A stretch of 56,982 nucleotides of DNA from Legionellaceae bacterium UBA6148 (GCA_002423125.1 DIUW01000064.1:1-56982), one strand, 5' to 3'; positions 1 through 8,381 are shown, counted from the first letter of the stretch. Notes: generated from the letters alone by a model not told the origin. Numbers and translations are program-made.

Positions 1-16
1 TTAAAAATGAGGGGAT

Positions 17-550
17 TCATGAGGTAATCATGGTGTAGTTCACATCCTTGACCAACGAATCTGCCGCTAAGCCGACAAGACCACCGGCAATGCCACCACC
101 AATCATGGCATTGGTGTTATGTGTCATCGCACCCAAAGCCGTGCCCGCAACACCACCAGCCAGCGCGCTCCCGTAGCCACCACCAAGGGCTGATTGCGAC
201 GCAGCAACGGACATTTTCCCCACTTGCAAAATATTCGCTTGTAACAAATAGTGCGCTTGCGAAGGCTCGCTCATCACACGATATCCATGTGCTTTAAACG
301 ATGATTTCAGTGCTGGCTCCACTTTAATCGCTTGATCCGACGTATTTTTCACGGAAACATAAACCGTTTTTGCTGCACTCGATATCGGATTAAGAAACAC
401 GGTTTCACTGAGCTTGGTGCTGGTGATTAGATGCCCATGTTCAATTGCTGTTTGGGTAGCAGCACATCCCGTTAATACAGCAACGGCAGATGCAATAACT
501 GTGCAACTTATGGCTTTTGTTGTGAACCTGTCTCTCTTGGTGGCTTTCAT
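17..550 (-). CDS. traT: TraT-like surface-exclusion lipoprotein, C-terminally truncated
   Basis: The product is an outer-membrane lipoprotein of the TraT family, which in conjugative elements blocks redundant mating and lowers complement sensitivity. From the ATG at 550 the protein has a signal peptide with lipobox LTGC (Cys29), then the family's N-terminal part (SETVFLNP, VYVSVKNTSDQ), a glycine-rich membrane segment and the motif KDVNYTMIT. Full TraT proteins run about 65 residues further; this one stops two codons after the motif, so the C-terminal domain is missing. The start at 550 is chosen over the longer frame because AGGAG lies just upstream and the start overlaps the lvrB stop as ATGA. 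It is the last visible gene of the lvrA-lvrB transcript. Family assignment is strong; whether the short form works is unknown. Confidence 0.75.
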   Translation of the reverse strand: MKATKRDRFTTKAISCTVIASAVAVLTGCAATQTAIEHGHLITSTKLSETVFLNPISSAAKTVYVSVKNTSDQAIKVEPALKSSFKAHGYRVMSEPSQAHYLLQANILQVGKMSVAASQSALGGGYGSALAGGVAGTALGAMTHNTNAMIGGGIAGGLVGLAADSLVKDVNYTMITS

Positions 551-1029
551 CGATTTTCTCCTTGTTTTTGTCCTAACATTTCTCTGCATTTTTTTAGATG
601 TAAAGCCACCCATTCTTGATTGACCGGTACAGGATCACTTTGCTTTACAACATGAATAACGCTTCGTTTAATCTGCCTACAACACTGAATCATTTGCGGC
701 AAAGTGGGCGGTAACTCATAAAATTCTCTGCAACCCAGAATGGCTTTATCAAAAACGTCATCGCTGAACTCGGCCAGCGCCTCTCGCCATTCTTTTTTTG
801 CAAACACCAAAAATCCTTCATCTTTAAACTGACTACGCCACACATGCCCGTAAAAGGCCGCAAACTTAGAAAACAATAAATCAATACGCCTTGCCTCATT
901 GTTGATACTGTCTGAATTGGATAACGTTTTTTCCGCTATATTCTTCTGGTTGCTCGTCTGTTGAGTCGCAGGGCGGGCTGAACATGTCTTTTGAGGATTG
1001 TTTTCTAGTATTTGCTTTAAACTCTGCAC
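547..1029 (-). CDS. lvrB: LvrB-like / lambda-P-like island replication protein
   Basis: About 160 residues. The C-terminal half has the pattern seen in phage replication protein P relatives and in Legionella LvrB: FxxFAAFYGHVW, then KKEWREALAEF, then CREFYELPPTLPQMIQCCR. Such proteins are thought to help load helicase or otherwise support excised-element replication; that role is inference. I take the GTG at 1029 as start because AGGAG sits seven bases before it, whereas the ATG at 1065 has no ribosome site. Even so the gene overlaps the 3' end of lvrA by 134 bases in another frame. Its stop overlaps the traT start (ATGA), so translation is probably coupled. The assignment to lvrB rests on remembered family features and on gene order next to lvrA and a prpA-type repressor. 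Confidence 0.6.
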   Translation of the reverse strand: MQSLKQILENNPQKTCSARPATQQTSNQKNIAEKTLSNSDSINNEARRIDLLFSKFAAFYGHVWRSQFKDEGFLVFAKKEWREALAEFSDDVFDKAILGCREFYELPPTLPQMIQCCRQIKRSVIHVVKQSDPVPVNQEWVALHLKKCREMLGQKQGENR

Positions 1030-1771
1030 GTCGTTTCTCCTGCACTGCGTCGATGGTAATTTCATCCTGCCAGCATTGTTGAAGCAGCCAGTTCACGGGA
1101 TATTTCCAAGGCGGCACCCACATGCCATTAAGCTGCATGGCTTCACGGTTCTTGATTTGCATGTCCAAACCTTGAATAATTTTGTTGAATAACACTGAAT
1201 CGGGGTTTAATTGCTGAAAGGCTTGCCAAGCATTTGTTTTGGATTTTTTCTCTGGATAAAGCGACCAAAATTTTTCGAATTGCGGTAATAAATAAATATA
1301 ATTATCTTCTATTAGAGGTGTGTCGGCTTTTGGGGTTTTAACCCTGTCGGCTTTTAGTCCCTCACGTGATAAATTTCCATTTATTTCAGTGGGTTGTGAA
1401 AGTGGTTCCATGATGGCTTGGTGTGACGGCTTTGTGACGGCTTTATTTTGGACGGAATAATGCATTGAGGCTAAATTGCATTTTAAAATAAGTTTCATTT
1501 CTTGGGATTGCAACTGAATCAATCCCGCACGCTCCAAGCCAGACAAGGCTCGACGCACTTGCGCACGTGAAAAACTCTCGTGTTTAATCCCTTGATGAGG
1601 CTCGACATAAAGCTGTTCTGCGATCGATTGATAGCTGATCCCGCGCTTAATGCCAACCAACTTCGTATGCACGTCCATATAAGGCCGTACTCCTCTTAAA
1701 TAGGCGAGCTGCTGCATATGCGGTAATCCACATAAGGCATTCAGCTCATCATCATTAATTAAAAATTCCAT
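896..1771 (-). CDS. lvrA: LvrA-like island protein (replication/winged-helix type)
   Basis: 291 residues. The first 110 residues look like a winged-helix replication/regulation domain (ISYQSIAEQL, then SRAQVRRALSGLERAGLIQL, the recognition-helix region). Residues 160-235 match the C-terminal part of many phage O-like proteins: FEKFWSLYPEKKSKTNAWQAF, then VPPWKYPVNWLLQQCWQDE. In Legionella islands a gene of this type, lvrA, opens the conserved module and is divergent from a prpA repressor, exactly as here. Expression is probably controlled from the palindromic operator in the 150-base gap to prpA. Its final 134 bases also encode the start of lvrB. Naming is by architecture and neighbours, not by alignment. 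Confidence 0.6.
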   Translation of the reverse strand: MEFLINDDELNALCGLPHMQQLAYLRGVRPYMDVHTKLVGIKRGISYQSIAEQLYVEPHQGIKHESFSRAQVRRALSGLERAGLIQLQSQEMKLILKCNLASMHYSVQNKAVTKPSHQAIMEPLSQPTEINGNLSREGLKADRVKTPKADTPLIEDNYIYLLPQFEKFWSLYPEKKSKTNAWQAFQQLNPDSVLFNKIIQGLDMQIKNREAMQLNGMWVPPWKYPVNWLLQQCWQDEITIDAVQEKRRAEFKANTRKQSSKDMFSPPCDSTDEQPEEYSGKNVIQFRQYQQ

Positions 1772-1857
1772 TGCTCACTCGTTATCGCTTTCTATTTGTG
1801 CTATATTTAGGTAAGTTAATCACTTGCAAGCACTTTATGTGTTATTTGATATTATGC

Positions 1858-1878
1858 TATAGCACTTAAAGTGCTATA
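1858..1878. promoter_or_regulatory. Palindromic operator between lvrA and prpA
   Basis: Two 10-bp arms, TATAGCACTT and AAGTGCTATA, are perfect inverted repeats around a single central base. The site lies 44 bases before the prpA start and in the shared upstream region of lvrA. A related half-site, AGCACTT, recurs near 1829-1836. This is what a divergent operator for an S24/HTH repressor looks like; binding by PrpA is inference. Confidence 0.6.
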
Positions 1879-1921
1879 ATCAAGTCTTATTTAAAAATAA
1901 TTTTTTATTGGGGTGATCTTT

Positions 1922-2590
1922 ATGGTGACAAACATCAAAGAAGAAATTGGTCGACGAATTTTAGCGGCGCGCAAAGCCAAGGGCTTAACTCAAAAAGCAT
2001 TGGGTGAATTAACGGATGATTTAAAACAGTCGCGAATCAATAATTGGGAAAATGGCATCAGGACGCCGGGACCGGAAGAAATTAAGCAATTAGCAAGAGC
2101 ATTGGATGTATCAGCAGCGTATTTAATGTGCTTAACGGATCAACCTAAAGAAGCCTCAATTGAAAATTGCTTTATTCCGTTACTCAACCACATACAAGCC
2201 TGTGATCCGAAAATCCATATTCAAGCTATAAAGCATCAGGAATGCCCAGAGGAAACAAATTTTATTCCCATTAGTGCGGAGCTTGCCGTGCGCTTAGGGG
2301 AGTATGCCTTTGCTGTAAAAATGACGGATGACAGTATGACTCCTGAGATGCGAATCAACGACATACAAATTGTTGATCCCTCTTTATCGCCAAATCCTAG
2401 CGACTATGTTGCTGTTAAAATAAGTGGCAAACCTGAAGTCATCATTTGTCAGTACAAGAAATTATCTTATACCTCATCAGAGTTTGAACTTATGACGTTG
2501 AATGATAATTGGCCGAATATTAAAGTGAATGAAAACGTGCAAGTTGAGATTGTTGGGAAAGTCGTTCAAAATACGCGATATTATATTTAA
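1922..2590 (+). CDS. prpA: HTH/S24-type repressor (PrpA-like)
   Basis: A LexA/cI-like repressor of about 222 residues. The N-terminal 65 residues form an HTH_3 domain (GRRILAARKAKGLTQKALGEL, then SRINNWENGIRTP). The C-terminal half is a S24 peptidase-like dimerisation domain: Ser in DDSMTPEM and Lys in VAVKISG are in the positions of the Ser-Lys dyad (residues 141 and 169 if counted from an upstream GTG at 1913). I prefer the ATG at 1922 because GGGGTGA sits seven bases before it. No obvious Ala-Gly cleavage site is visible in the linker, so SOS self-cleavage is uncertain. It is divergent from lvrA and probably represses the island's lvr genes and itself. The same layout is known in Legionella vir-type islands, where the gene is called prpA. 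Confidence 0.75.
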   Translation: MVTNIKEEIGRRILAARKAKGLTQKALGELTDDLKQSRINNWENGIRTPGPEEIKQLARALDVSAAYLMCLTDQPKEASIENCFIPLLNHIQACDPKIHIQAIKHQECPEETNFIPISAELAVRLGEYAFAVKMTDDSMTPEMRINDIQIVDPSLSPNPSDYVAVKISGKPEVIICQYKKLSYTSSEFELMTLNDNWPNIKVNENVQVEIVGKVVQNTRYYI

Positions 2591-2634
2591 GTTACAACTA
2601 ATATATTGGCTTTGTAGGGATATTAGGTAATCAC

Positions 2635-3495
2635 ATGAAAATTAATGAAGCTCTTGTTGAACAGTTAATTCAAGAACAATTTCCTGACTGGCAGGCGCTA
2701 CCTATTCAGTTTGTTGCAACCAGTGGTTGGGATAATCGCACTTTTCATTTAGGCAAAGAGATGCTTGTCCGCATGCCCTGTGACGAAGAACACGCGCCAC
2801 CTATAATGAAAGAATACCAATGGCTTCCCGCGTTGGCAAAAAATCTTTCTATTGAAATCACAACGCCAATCGCTTTAGGCCAGCCATCGTCAATTTATCC
2901 TTGGCACTGGGCGATTAACCGCTGGATTGAGGGTGAAACAACGTCTAAACAAAATATTCATGATATGAATCTCTTTGCTAAAGAGCTCGCAGAATTTTTA
3001 AATGAATTTCAATCGATTGATAGTTCTGGCGGTCCTGAAGCAGGCGCACATAACTTTTATCGAGGAGGTTCTCTCAAAGCCTACGATCATGAAATGCAGA
3101 TTGCTATTCCCAAAATTAAGAATATTGATGAGCAACAGCTTGCAAAGGCATTATGGAGTGATGCGTTATCCTCAGAGTGGCAACAAAAGCCAGTTTGGGT
3201 TCATGGAGATCTGGCTGTAGGAAATATTTTGGTTGACCAAGGTAAACTGCGTGCCATTATTGATTTTGGGCAACTTGCAGTTGGTGATCCTGCTTGCGAT
3301 TTAGTGATTACATGGAGTTTTTTCTCAGGTGATAACAGGAAGCAGTTTAAAAATAGCGTTAACCTCGATGAAAAGACTTGGGTGCGCGCGTTGGGCTGGG
3401 CTTTTTGGAAAGTACTATGCTGGCCAGTTAAAGGAACGAATGTACAGGCAATCCTGCAGGATATTTATGATGAATACCGCTTGATGAGCGCATAA
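2635..3495 (+). CDS. APH-family phosphotransferase (aminoglycoside/macrolide-type)
   Basis: 286 residues of the APH/choline-kinase fold. Visible motifs are the Brenner loop HGDLAVGNILVD (H190, catalytic D192, N197) and the metal-binding IDFGQ (D210). GDPACDL follows in the usual position. An N-terminal nucleotide loop, TSGWDNRTFHLG, is close to that of the Mph and streptomycin/hygromycin kinase branch. The family phosphorylates small hydroxyl-bearing substrates in the cytoplasm, often aminoglycosides or macrolides, but the substrate cannot be read from sequence. The gene follows prpA by 44 bases on the same strand and heads a run of resistance-type genes in the island. All catalytic residues are intact. 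Confidence 0.8.
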   Translation: MKINEALVEQLIQEQFPDWQALPIQFVATSGWDNRTFHLGKEMLVRMPCDEEHAPPIMKEYQWLPALAKNLSIEITTPIALGQPSSIYPWHWAINRWIEGETTSKQNIHDMNLFAKELAEFLNEFQSIDSSGGPEAGAHNFYRGGSLKAYDHEMQIAIPKIKNIDEQQLAKALWSDALSSEWQQKPVWVHGDLAVGNILVDQGKLRAIIDFGQLAVGDPACDLVITWSFFSGDNRKQFKNSVNLDEKTWVRALGWAFWKVLCWPVKGTNVQAILQDIYDEYRLMSA

Positions 3496-3560
3496 ATCTG
3501 CCATAACAAATATCATTTATGTATAATGCTCCATAGAGAATGCCGATGTGAGAGATTAAT

Positions 3561-4283
3561 ATGTTAGAAAATGAAGCCGCACTTAAAATACAACATTTTT
3601 TTATTGACCATCGGTTAAAAAAGCAAGCTGCCTTGCAACAAGTTATCGCCGATAGCCCTAATTCACAATTACTACAGACGATACATTTACGATTTCAATG
3701 TATGAGAGCTGTGGCGGCAGCAAAGCTCCCTTTAAGTAAACCACTTGAGGACAAAGAACAAATAGTGCGCGTCATTAGCGGGGTAACAGAACTCGCAAAA
3801 GAAACAGGAATCACCAATTTAGATGCTGTTGCACAAGCTTTTCAACACAATATTATGTTATCTACGATGATTCAAGTTCCCTATTATGATCTGATTTGGA
3901 GAAAATCTCACCGAGGTACACGTGATATTCAGAAGTTAATCAATCATGCCTATACTCAACTTCAACAGTTAGTCTTTTCGCATAATTTACCTATCGACAG
4001 CCTTCATGAAAAATCATGCTACTCCCCAGAAGAGGTACTTGATTTAGCTCGTGGTATTATCCAATACGCCAGTAAAACAATCATTAAGATATTGGCGAAC
4101 CCAACACGCCAAGAATTACATGCGATTTCTCAAGCAGAGTTTGCCGCGGTTATTGAAGAAATGCTGGCGAATTATATGACCCCAACCATATTAACTCGTA
4201 GCAAAGAAGCGATATACCTATTAGCACAAAAGATGACAGAGTGCTCGCCAATGCCTGTGAGCAGCTTTGAAGCTAAATTGTAG
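3561..4283 (+). CDS. Chorismate-mutase-like (AroQ type) protein
   Basis: 240 residues, mainly helical, with no signal peptide. The middle (about residues 45-115) resembles AroQ-class chorismate mutases: RFQCMRAVAAAKLPLSKPLED, then a helix with DAVAQAFQHNIMLSTMIQ, which fits the Arg/Lys and Gln pattern that binds chorismate. The C-terminal 100 residues are unassigned. Chorismate mutase turns chorismate into prephenate; here the gene lies alone between a phosphotransferase and a beta-lactamase, not in an aromatic pathway operon. The neighbouring genes are each about 65-75 bases away, so co-transcription is possible. The assignment is tentative; a remote helical-bundle protein of other function would look similar. 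Confidence 0.45.
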   Translation: MLENEAALKIQHFFIDHRLKKQAALQQVIADSPNSQLLQTIHLRFQCMRAVAAAKLPLSKPLEDKEQIVRVISGVTELAKETGITNLDAVAQAFQHNIMLSTMIQVPYYDLIWRKSHRGTRDIQKLINHAYTQLQQLVFSHNLPIDSLHEKSCYSPEEVLDLARGIIQYASKTIIKILANPTRQELHAISQAEFAAVIEEMLANYMTPTILTRSKEAIYLLAQKMTECSPMPVSSFEAKL

Positions 4284-4359
4284 CGATTAAATAATAATTA
4301 CAAACAACGCTATCGTATCGATATCCTCAATTTGGTGATCGTTTTAAAATAGGAAGAAA

Positions 4360-5256
4360 ATGTTTAAATTTTTACAAGCAACTATCATTTTATTACTTGC
4401 CAACAGCGTTGGCGCATCATCACAACCTCATGATGTAAAACATCGTAGGATTGACAGCAAATTTTACTCTATTGAACATGAATATCATCTTAAAATAGGC
4501 GTTTATGCGCTTGATACAAACAATGGGAATGTGATTACTTATCATGCTAATGATCGATTTCCTTTTCAAAGTACGTGTAAATTTATGGGGGTAGCTGCAC
4601 TTTTAGCCCAAGAATCTCACTCACATCTGTTGCAGAAAAAAGTATTAATACGTCCTCAGGATCTCTTGTTTTGGCATCCTATTTCAGGAAAATATGTCAA
4701 CCAATCTGTCGCGTTGCAAACCTTAGCAGAGGGAGCCCTCTCTTATAGTGACAATCCGGCAATTAATATCATTATTAATCAACTGGGAGGGCTTAAGGCA
4801 ATAAACCAATTTGCACGGAGCATCGGTAATTCATCATTTAAGATGGAGCATCTTGAAATTAATCTAAACTCGAATCCGGAAAAGGATACCGATACATCGA
4901 CGCCTCAGGATATGGGCTTAAGTGTCCAAAAAATACTGCTTGGAACCATGCTGAGTCCAGAGAGTAAAGCATTACTTGTAGATTGGATGAGGAATAACAC
5001 TACCGGTTATAAACGCATAAGGGCAGGGGCTCCTCTTGGCTGGGCGGTGGCTGATAAAACCGGTAGTGGAGGTTATGGTATTGCTAATGATATTGGTATC
5101 GCCTGGTCACCTGCATGTAAGCCTGTTGTATTGTCCATTTTTACTATTAGCGACAAATCTAATGCACATCCGAACGATGAAGTAATTGCGAAAATTACGC
5201 ATACCTTATTTGAAGAGTTTGAACAACACGATGCCTGTTATCAGGTACTCATTTAA
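4360..5256 (+). CDS. bla: Class A beta-lactamase
   Basis: 298 residues with a 19-residue signal peptide, so periplasmic. All class A motifs are present: S71-T-C-K74 (nucleophile Ser and general base Lys), S130-D-N132, E166 and N170 of the omega loop (LEINLN followed by DTSTP), and K233-T-G. It hydrolyses the amide bond of penicillins and related drugs. The carbapenemase-type cysteine pair cannot be recognised, so I do not claim a spectrum. The gene is in the same direction as the phosphotransferase and converges with the acetyltransferase operon 16 bases downstream. Some Legionella carry chromosomal beta-lactamases; here the position inside a tmRNA-linked island points to mobile cargo. Confidence 0.9.
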   Translation: MFKFLQATIILLLANSVGASSQPHDVKHRRIDSKFYSIEHEYHLKIGVYALDTNNGNVITYHANDRFPFQSTCKFMGVAALLAQESHSHLLQKKVLIRPQDLLFWHPISGKYVNQSVALQTLAEGALSYSDNPAINIIINQLGGLKAINQFARSIGNSSFKMEHLEINLNSNPEKDTDTSTPQDMGLSVQKILLGTMLSPESKALLVDWMRNNTTGYKRIRAGAPLGWAVADKTGSGGYGIANDIGIAWSPACKPVVLSIFTISDKSNAHPNDEVIAKITHTLFEEFEQHDACYQVLI

Positions 5257-5271
5257 ATTAAGTTCGACCCA

Positions 5272-6249
5272 TCAAATCAATGATGGGAATCTTAAAATAT
5301 GTCGGTTAGGCTGGTGCGTATCATAAGTAACCTGGCAGATCTCTTCCATGTAATCCCCATGGGTAAATGTTGAAATGGCTTTTCGCCAAAAGTTGAGCGC
5401 TTTTATATTTTCAGGGATGACCGATACCTCCCATATCCCTGGATGTATGCCCCAGAGCTGATGCGCAACATATTGGGCAATTCCTTTACCTTGAAACTTT
5501 GCTAAAATAAAAAATTCCCCCATATTCCAGTCCGTTTTTGGAGAACTTCCTTCTTGGTTGAGAAGCGCGAAACCAGCCAACTCATGCCTAACTTTTATTA
5601 AATAAGCGCGTCGGGATGAATCTTCAAAATAACATTTGAAATCGAAACTCTCATAAAGCCCATCGAGTGGACAAGCCCAATCTTCCGATATAAAACCACA
5701 TTCACGGGATAGATCGTAGACATAAAATCTCGCCATATTTTGAATGATGGGGTAATCCTTAAGCGTAGCGGGTAGAATTTCTAAATCAGCTATTAATGAA
5801 GCATTATTTGTTTTATTCTGTTCCTCTTCAAGTAGTTCCTTGCGTAGGGAATATGACACTGAATTTTTATGAAAACCCGTGCGTTCAAACTCAACCGTAA
5901 AACCGAGCTTTTGATAAAAATCGCGGGCCTCCCAATCCATGGTATCCACGTTCGCAAAAGTACATCCTCGCTTCTTTCCATAATCTAAAGCTGCATTGAT
6001 AAGTTTGTTTCCCCATCCGGCGTGTCTGATGGTTTCACGGACCCAGAGTTGGTCGATATAAAGACAACCATAAAGCGCATTACCGTCACAACCGCCCATG
6101 ACGTTATTGTCCTTATCGCGAATAAAGAATGCAAAATAATCCCAAGGGGTTAATGCTTTCTTTTCTTTAGCATATGCTTTAATCCCATCAGCAAGGACTT
6201 CGATGTCACGAGCCTTGGGATTACTTTCGAACGAAATCAATAATGTCAT
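5272..6249 (-). CDS. Tandem GNAT-family acetyltransferase (two-domain fusion)
   Basis: 325 residues made of two GNAT domains. Domain 1 (about 1-140) has LYIDQLWVRETIRHAGWGNKLI, the acetyl-CoA pyrophosphate loop in degenerate form, and ends with FYQKLGF. Domain 2 (about 155-325) has FFILAKFQGKGIAQYVAHQL, the canonical Q-x-x-G-x-G/A loop, and ends with ALNFWRKAI. GNATs transfer acetyl groups to amines, including aminoglycosides and ribosomal proteins; substrates are unknown. A short charged linker (LEEEQNKTNN) joins the halves. The start codon follows the stop of the cyclase gene directly (TAAATG), so it is the last gene of the coupled resistance-type operon. Confidence 0.8.
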   Translation of the reverse strand: MTLLISFESNPKARDIEVLADGIKAYAKEKKALTPWDYFAFFIRDKDNNVMGGCDGNALYGCLYIDQLWVRETIRHAGWGNKLINAALDYGKKRGCTFANVDTMDWEARDFYQKLGFTVEFERTGFHKNSVSYSLRKELLEEEQNKTNNASLIADLEILPATLKDYPIIQNMARFYVYDLSRECGFISEDWACPLDGLYESFDFKCYFEDSSRRAYLIKVRHELAGFALLNQEGSSPKTDWNMGEFFILAKFQGKGIAQYVAHQLWGIHPGIWEVSVIPENIKALNFWRKAISTFTHGDYMEEICQVTYDTHQPNRHILRFPSLI

Positions 6250-6930
6250 TTAAATAAACCCTATTAACCTTATTGGTGCTTCTGTTCCACCAATAAGGTT
6301 CAAAGCAGCCACCAAAATAGTGCTCCCAACCGGTGGTAATAAATCAGCATTGGCCACATTTTCCACCAAATATTTTCCCTGACCTAAGATAATCTGATGC
6401 ACAGGATAGCCGCTTTCGGCAGTATCTGGCCCCAGAGTATCAATACCAAGACCCACAATATCACGTTTAACCAACAGCTGAGCTACCTCTTTTGATACAG
6501 AAGGAAATTGCAAATTATTTCGATATTGCAAAGGATTAGACCAATAACGCGACCATCCAGTATGAATAATGACAAAATCACCAGGCTGGATAAGTCGATA
6601 CTGCTTTTCAAAATCCAAGATGTCTTGTATAGAACACAGATAGGCTTCATGTGCTTTTGCAGAAATATCAATAACAACACAAGGAGCAATACAGTCTTTT
6701 AAAGGGATAGCATCAATGGTTTTACCTTGTGGATCACAGTGTGCAGGTGCATCCATATGTGTACCAATGCCAGCAGGCATATTAATATTTTGAACTCTAA
6801 ATTTAACTTCCGTGGTGCAATCAATATAATCCAATGAAATACTGTGACTAAAGCCGCACGAACTATCCCATGAAGGAGTGCTTGAAGTTAATGGGTGAGT
6901 TAAATCAACACCGTTGTAAGGAAAATTCAT
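6250..6930 (-). CDS. Cyclase-family (kynurenine-formamidase-like) metal hydrolase
   Basis: About 226 residues of the cyclase/KynB family. The signature GIGTHMDAPAHC is the H-x-G-T-H-x-D-x-P-x-H motif that binds the metal, and the protein opens with VDLTHPLTSSTPSW, also typical. Later conserved elements include GDFVIIHTGW and VGLGIDTLGPD. Members hydrolyse amides or lactones such as N-formylkynurenine. I take the ATG at 6930 because AGGA lies ahead of it; the longer frame to 6966 would overlap the methyltransferase stop and lacks a ribosome site. It sits between the methyltransferase and the tandem GNAT in one operon. The substrate in this setting is unknown. Confidence 0.8.
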   Translation of the reverse strand: MNFPYNGVDLTHPLTSSTPSWDSSCGFSHSISLDYIDCTTEVKFRVQNINMPAGIGTHMDAPAHCDPQGKTIDAIPLKDCIAPCVVIDISAKAHEAYLCSIQDILDFEKQYRLIQPGDFVIIHTGWSRYWSNPLQYRNNLQFPSVSKEVAQLLVKRDIVGLGIDTLGPDTAESGYPVHQIILGQGKYLVENVANADLLPPVGSTILVAALNLIGGTEAPIRLIGFI

Positions 6931-6953
6931 ATTGATTGTCCTATGACAGAATA

Positions 6954-7700
6954 TTATTTCGTACATTCAAAGATGATTGATTTTGCAGCTTCTTCAGCGG
7001 GCATGCTTCTATCAAAAGCACTAAGCGTTTTAATCTGTTTAAATCCAGCATTGTTTAATAAAGTCATTAATCCATCCAGCTGATCATATAATCTGATTTG
7101 TAGCTGTTCATGCTCTGTCTTAATCAGCTGACCATTTTTATAAAGCTCATATTTATCCTTTGAAAAAGCGATATCACCTTCCCTGCCAAGGCAACGCTCA
7201 ACTCTTATTAGCTCGTCTTGGTTTATTTTTTTCTCGTCAGTAATAATAGCGCCTAATTCTTTAGGCAACATATGAGATGTTTCCACTTCAAAAATAAAAG
7301 TGCCGCCTGGCTCAAGCAATTGATGCATATTCTTCAATGCCTGTTGTAATACATTAACGTCAATGATATGCCCAAAAGAACCACCTGGTATAAAAATGAG
7401 TGAGTACTGTTCGTACGATTTAAACGTTTCAATCAGTCCCTGCGAAACACTAGGTGATAATCCTTGCTGTTGCGCCTTATGATGTAGTGACGCGAGCATA
7501 TAAGGACTCGCATCAAAACCATGAACTGTAAATCCTTCTTTGACTAAAGGTAATAAAAAACGCCCTGAACCGCACATAGGCTCTAAGATTAGCCCAGAAG
7601 ATTCACTGGCATAAGAACGATAAAATATATAAGCATCTTCTGGAGGCTCCGTTCTAATTGAATCATAATAACATGCACCTAAATCAAGATAACTGTCCAT
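6954..7700 (-). CDS. Class I SAM-dependent methyltransferase
   Basis: 248 residues with a Rossmann-type methyltransferase core. Motif I is LEPMCGSGRFLLPL, followed by the acidic end of strand 2 (VHGFDASPYML) and motif IV region FIPGGSFGHI; PGGTFIFEVET is the post-IV strand. The C-terminal part (residues 170-248) is a beta-rich lid typical of small-molecule methyltransferases. It starts 12 bases after the second GNAT gene and ends 23 bases before the preferred cyclase start, so it is within the operon. Substrate unknown; an rRNA target is less likely given the small-molecule type of the domain, but this is inference. Confidence 0.8.
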   Translation of the reverse strand: MDSYLDLGACYYDSIRTEPPEDAYIFYRSYASESSGLILEPMCGSGRFLLPLVKEGFTVHGFDASPYMLASLHHKAQQQGLSPSVSQGLIETFKSYEQYSLIFIPGGSFGHIIDVNVLQQALKNMHQLLEPGGTFIFEVETSHMLPKELGAIITDEKKINQDELIRVERCLGREGDIAFSKDKYELYKNGQLIKTEHEQLQIRLYDQLDGLMTLLNNAGFKQIKTLSAFDRSMPAEEAAKSIIFECTK

Positions 7701-7712
7701 TCTAAATACTCC

Positions 7713-8273
7713 TTAGATTCCTATTTCCATGACAGTTACATCATGACCTTTAAATTTATCCATACCCATCTTGTCCCATCCTAGTCTGGCATAATAATTC
7801 GGTAACGTAGGATCAAAAGCAAATAGGTAAAGGCGATTAAAACCGAGCTGTTTTGCCTTTTGTTTAACGGCATTGATAAGCTTGAGCGCGATGCCTACTC
7901 GCTGATAATCAGGGTGCACAACAAGAGAGCCTAGCCATGGTGTTAAATCAGGGCGAATACCATCATTGTCTCGTAAACTACACATTCCTACAGGTTTATC
8001 ATCACAAAATGCAACCAAGGTTAAGGGCAGTTGGTTTTCATTCAGGTGTTCTTGAAAACGCGCTATAACATGTTCAATAGAAATATCAGGAACCCATATG
8101 CTGCCTAATACCTGATGCCAAATTGCTGCTAATTCTGGTATGACGTTGGGATGATTTTTGAGAAAATCTATTTTTATTGGCCGGCTATTTAAATGTTTCT
8201 CCATGATAAAATTAGTTAATGTCACTCCACCAGGACGCGGCTTATTTTGTTCCTTAACAACAGAGTACCCCAT
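7713..8273 (-). CDS. GNAT acetyltransferase, continuation of a broken two-GNAT frame
   Basis: 186 codons in this reading frame. The first 30 are the C-terminus of the preceding broken GNAT (FFEQMGY just upstream, then NFIMEKHL); the rest is a complete GNAT: IDFLKNHPNVIPELAAIWHQ, then LGSLVVHPDYQRVGIALKLI (acetyl-CoA loop) and YYARLGW. It is in the same frame as the gene upstream, with only an in-frame TAA (8382-8384) between them. The ancestral product was therefore probably a two-GNAT protein like the one at 5272-6249. No good ribosome site is visible before any internal ATG (8273 or 8204), so translation of this half depends on reinitiation. Substrate unknown. Confidence 0.65.
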   Translation of the reverse strand: MGYSVVKEQNKPRPGGVTLTNFIMEKHLNSRPIKIDFLKNHPNVIPELAAIWHQVLGSIWVPDISIEHVIARFQEHLNENQLPLTLVAFCDDKPVGMCSLRDNDGIRPDLTPWLGSLVVHPDYQRVGIALKLINAVKQKAKQLGFNRLYLFAFDPTLPNYYARLGWDKMGMDKFKGHDVTVMEIGI

Positions 8274-8381
8274 TTGCTCAAAGAAAGGCTTGGCAGTGAT
8301 ACTCGCTTCAGTTGTTACTTTCTTTACTCCTTGCCCAAACAGACTTGATTCCAGCTTATTTATCAGCAGGGAAGCAATACC

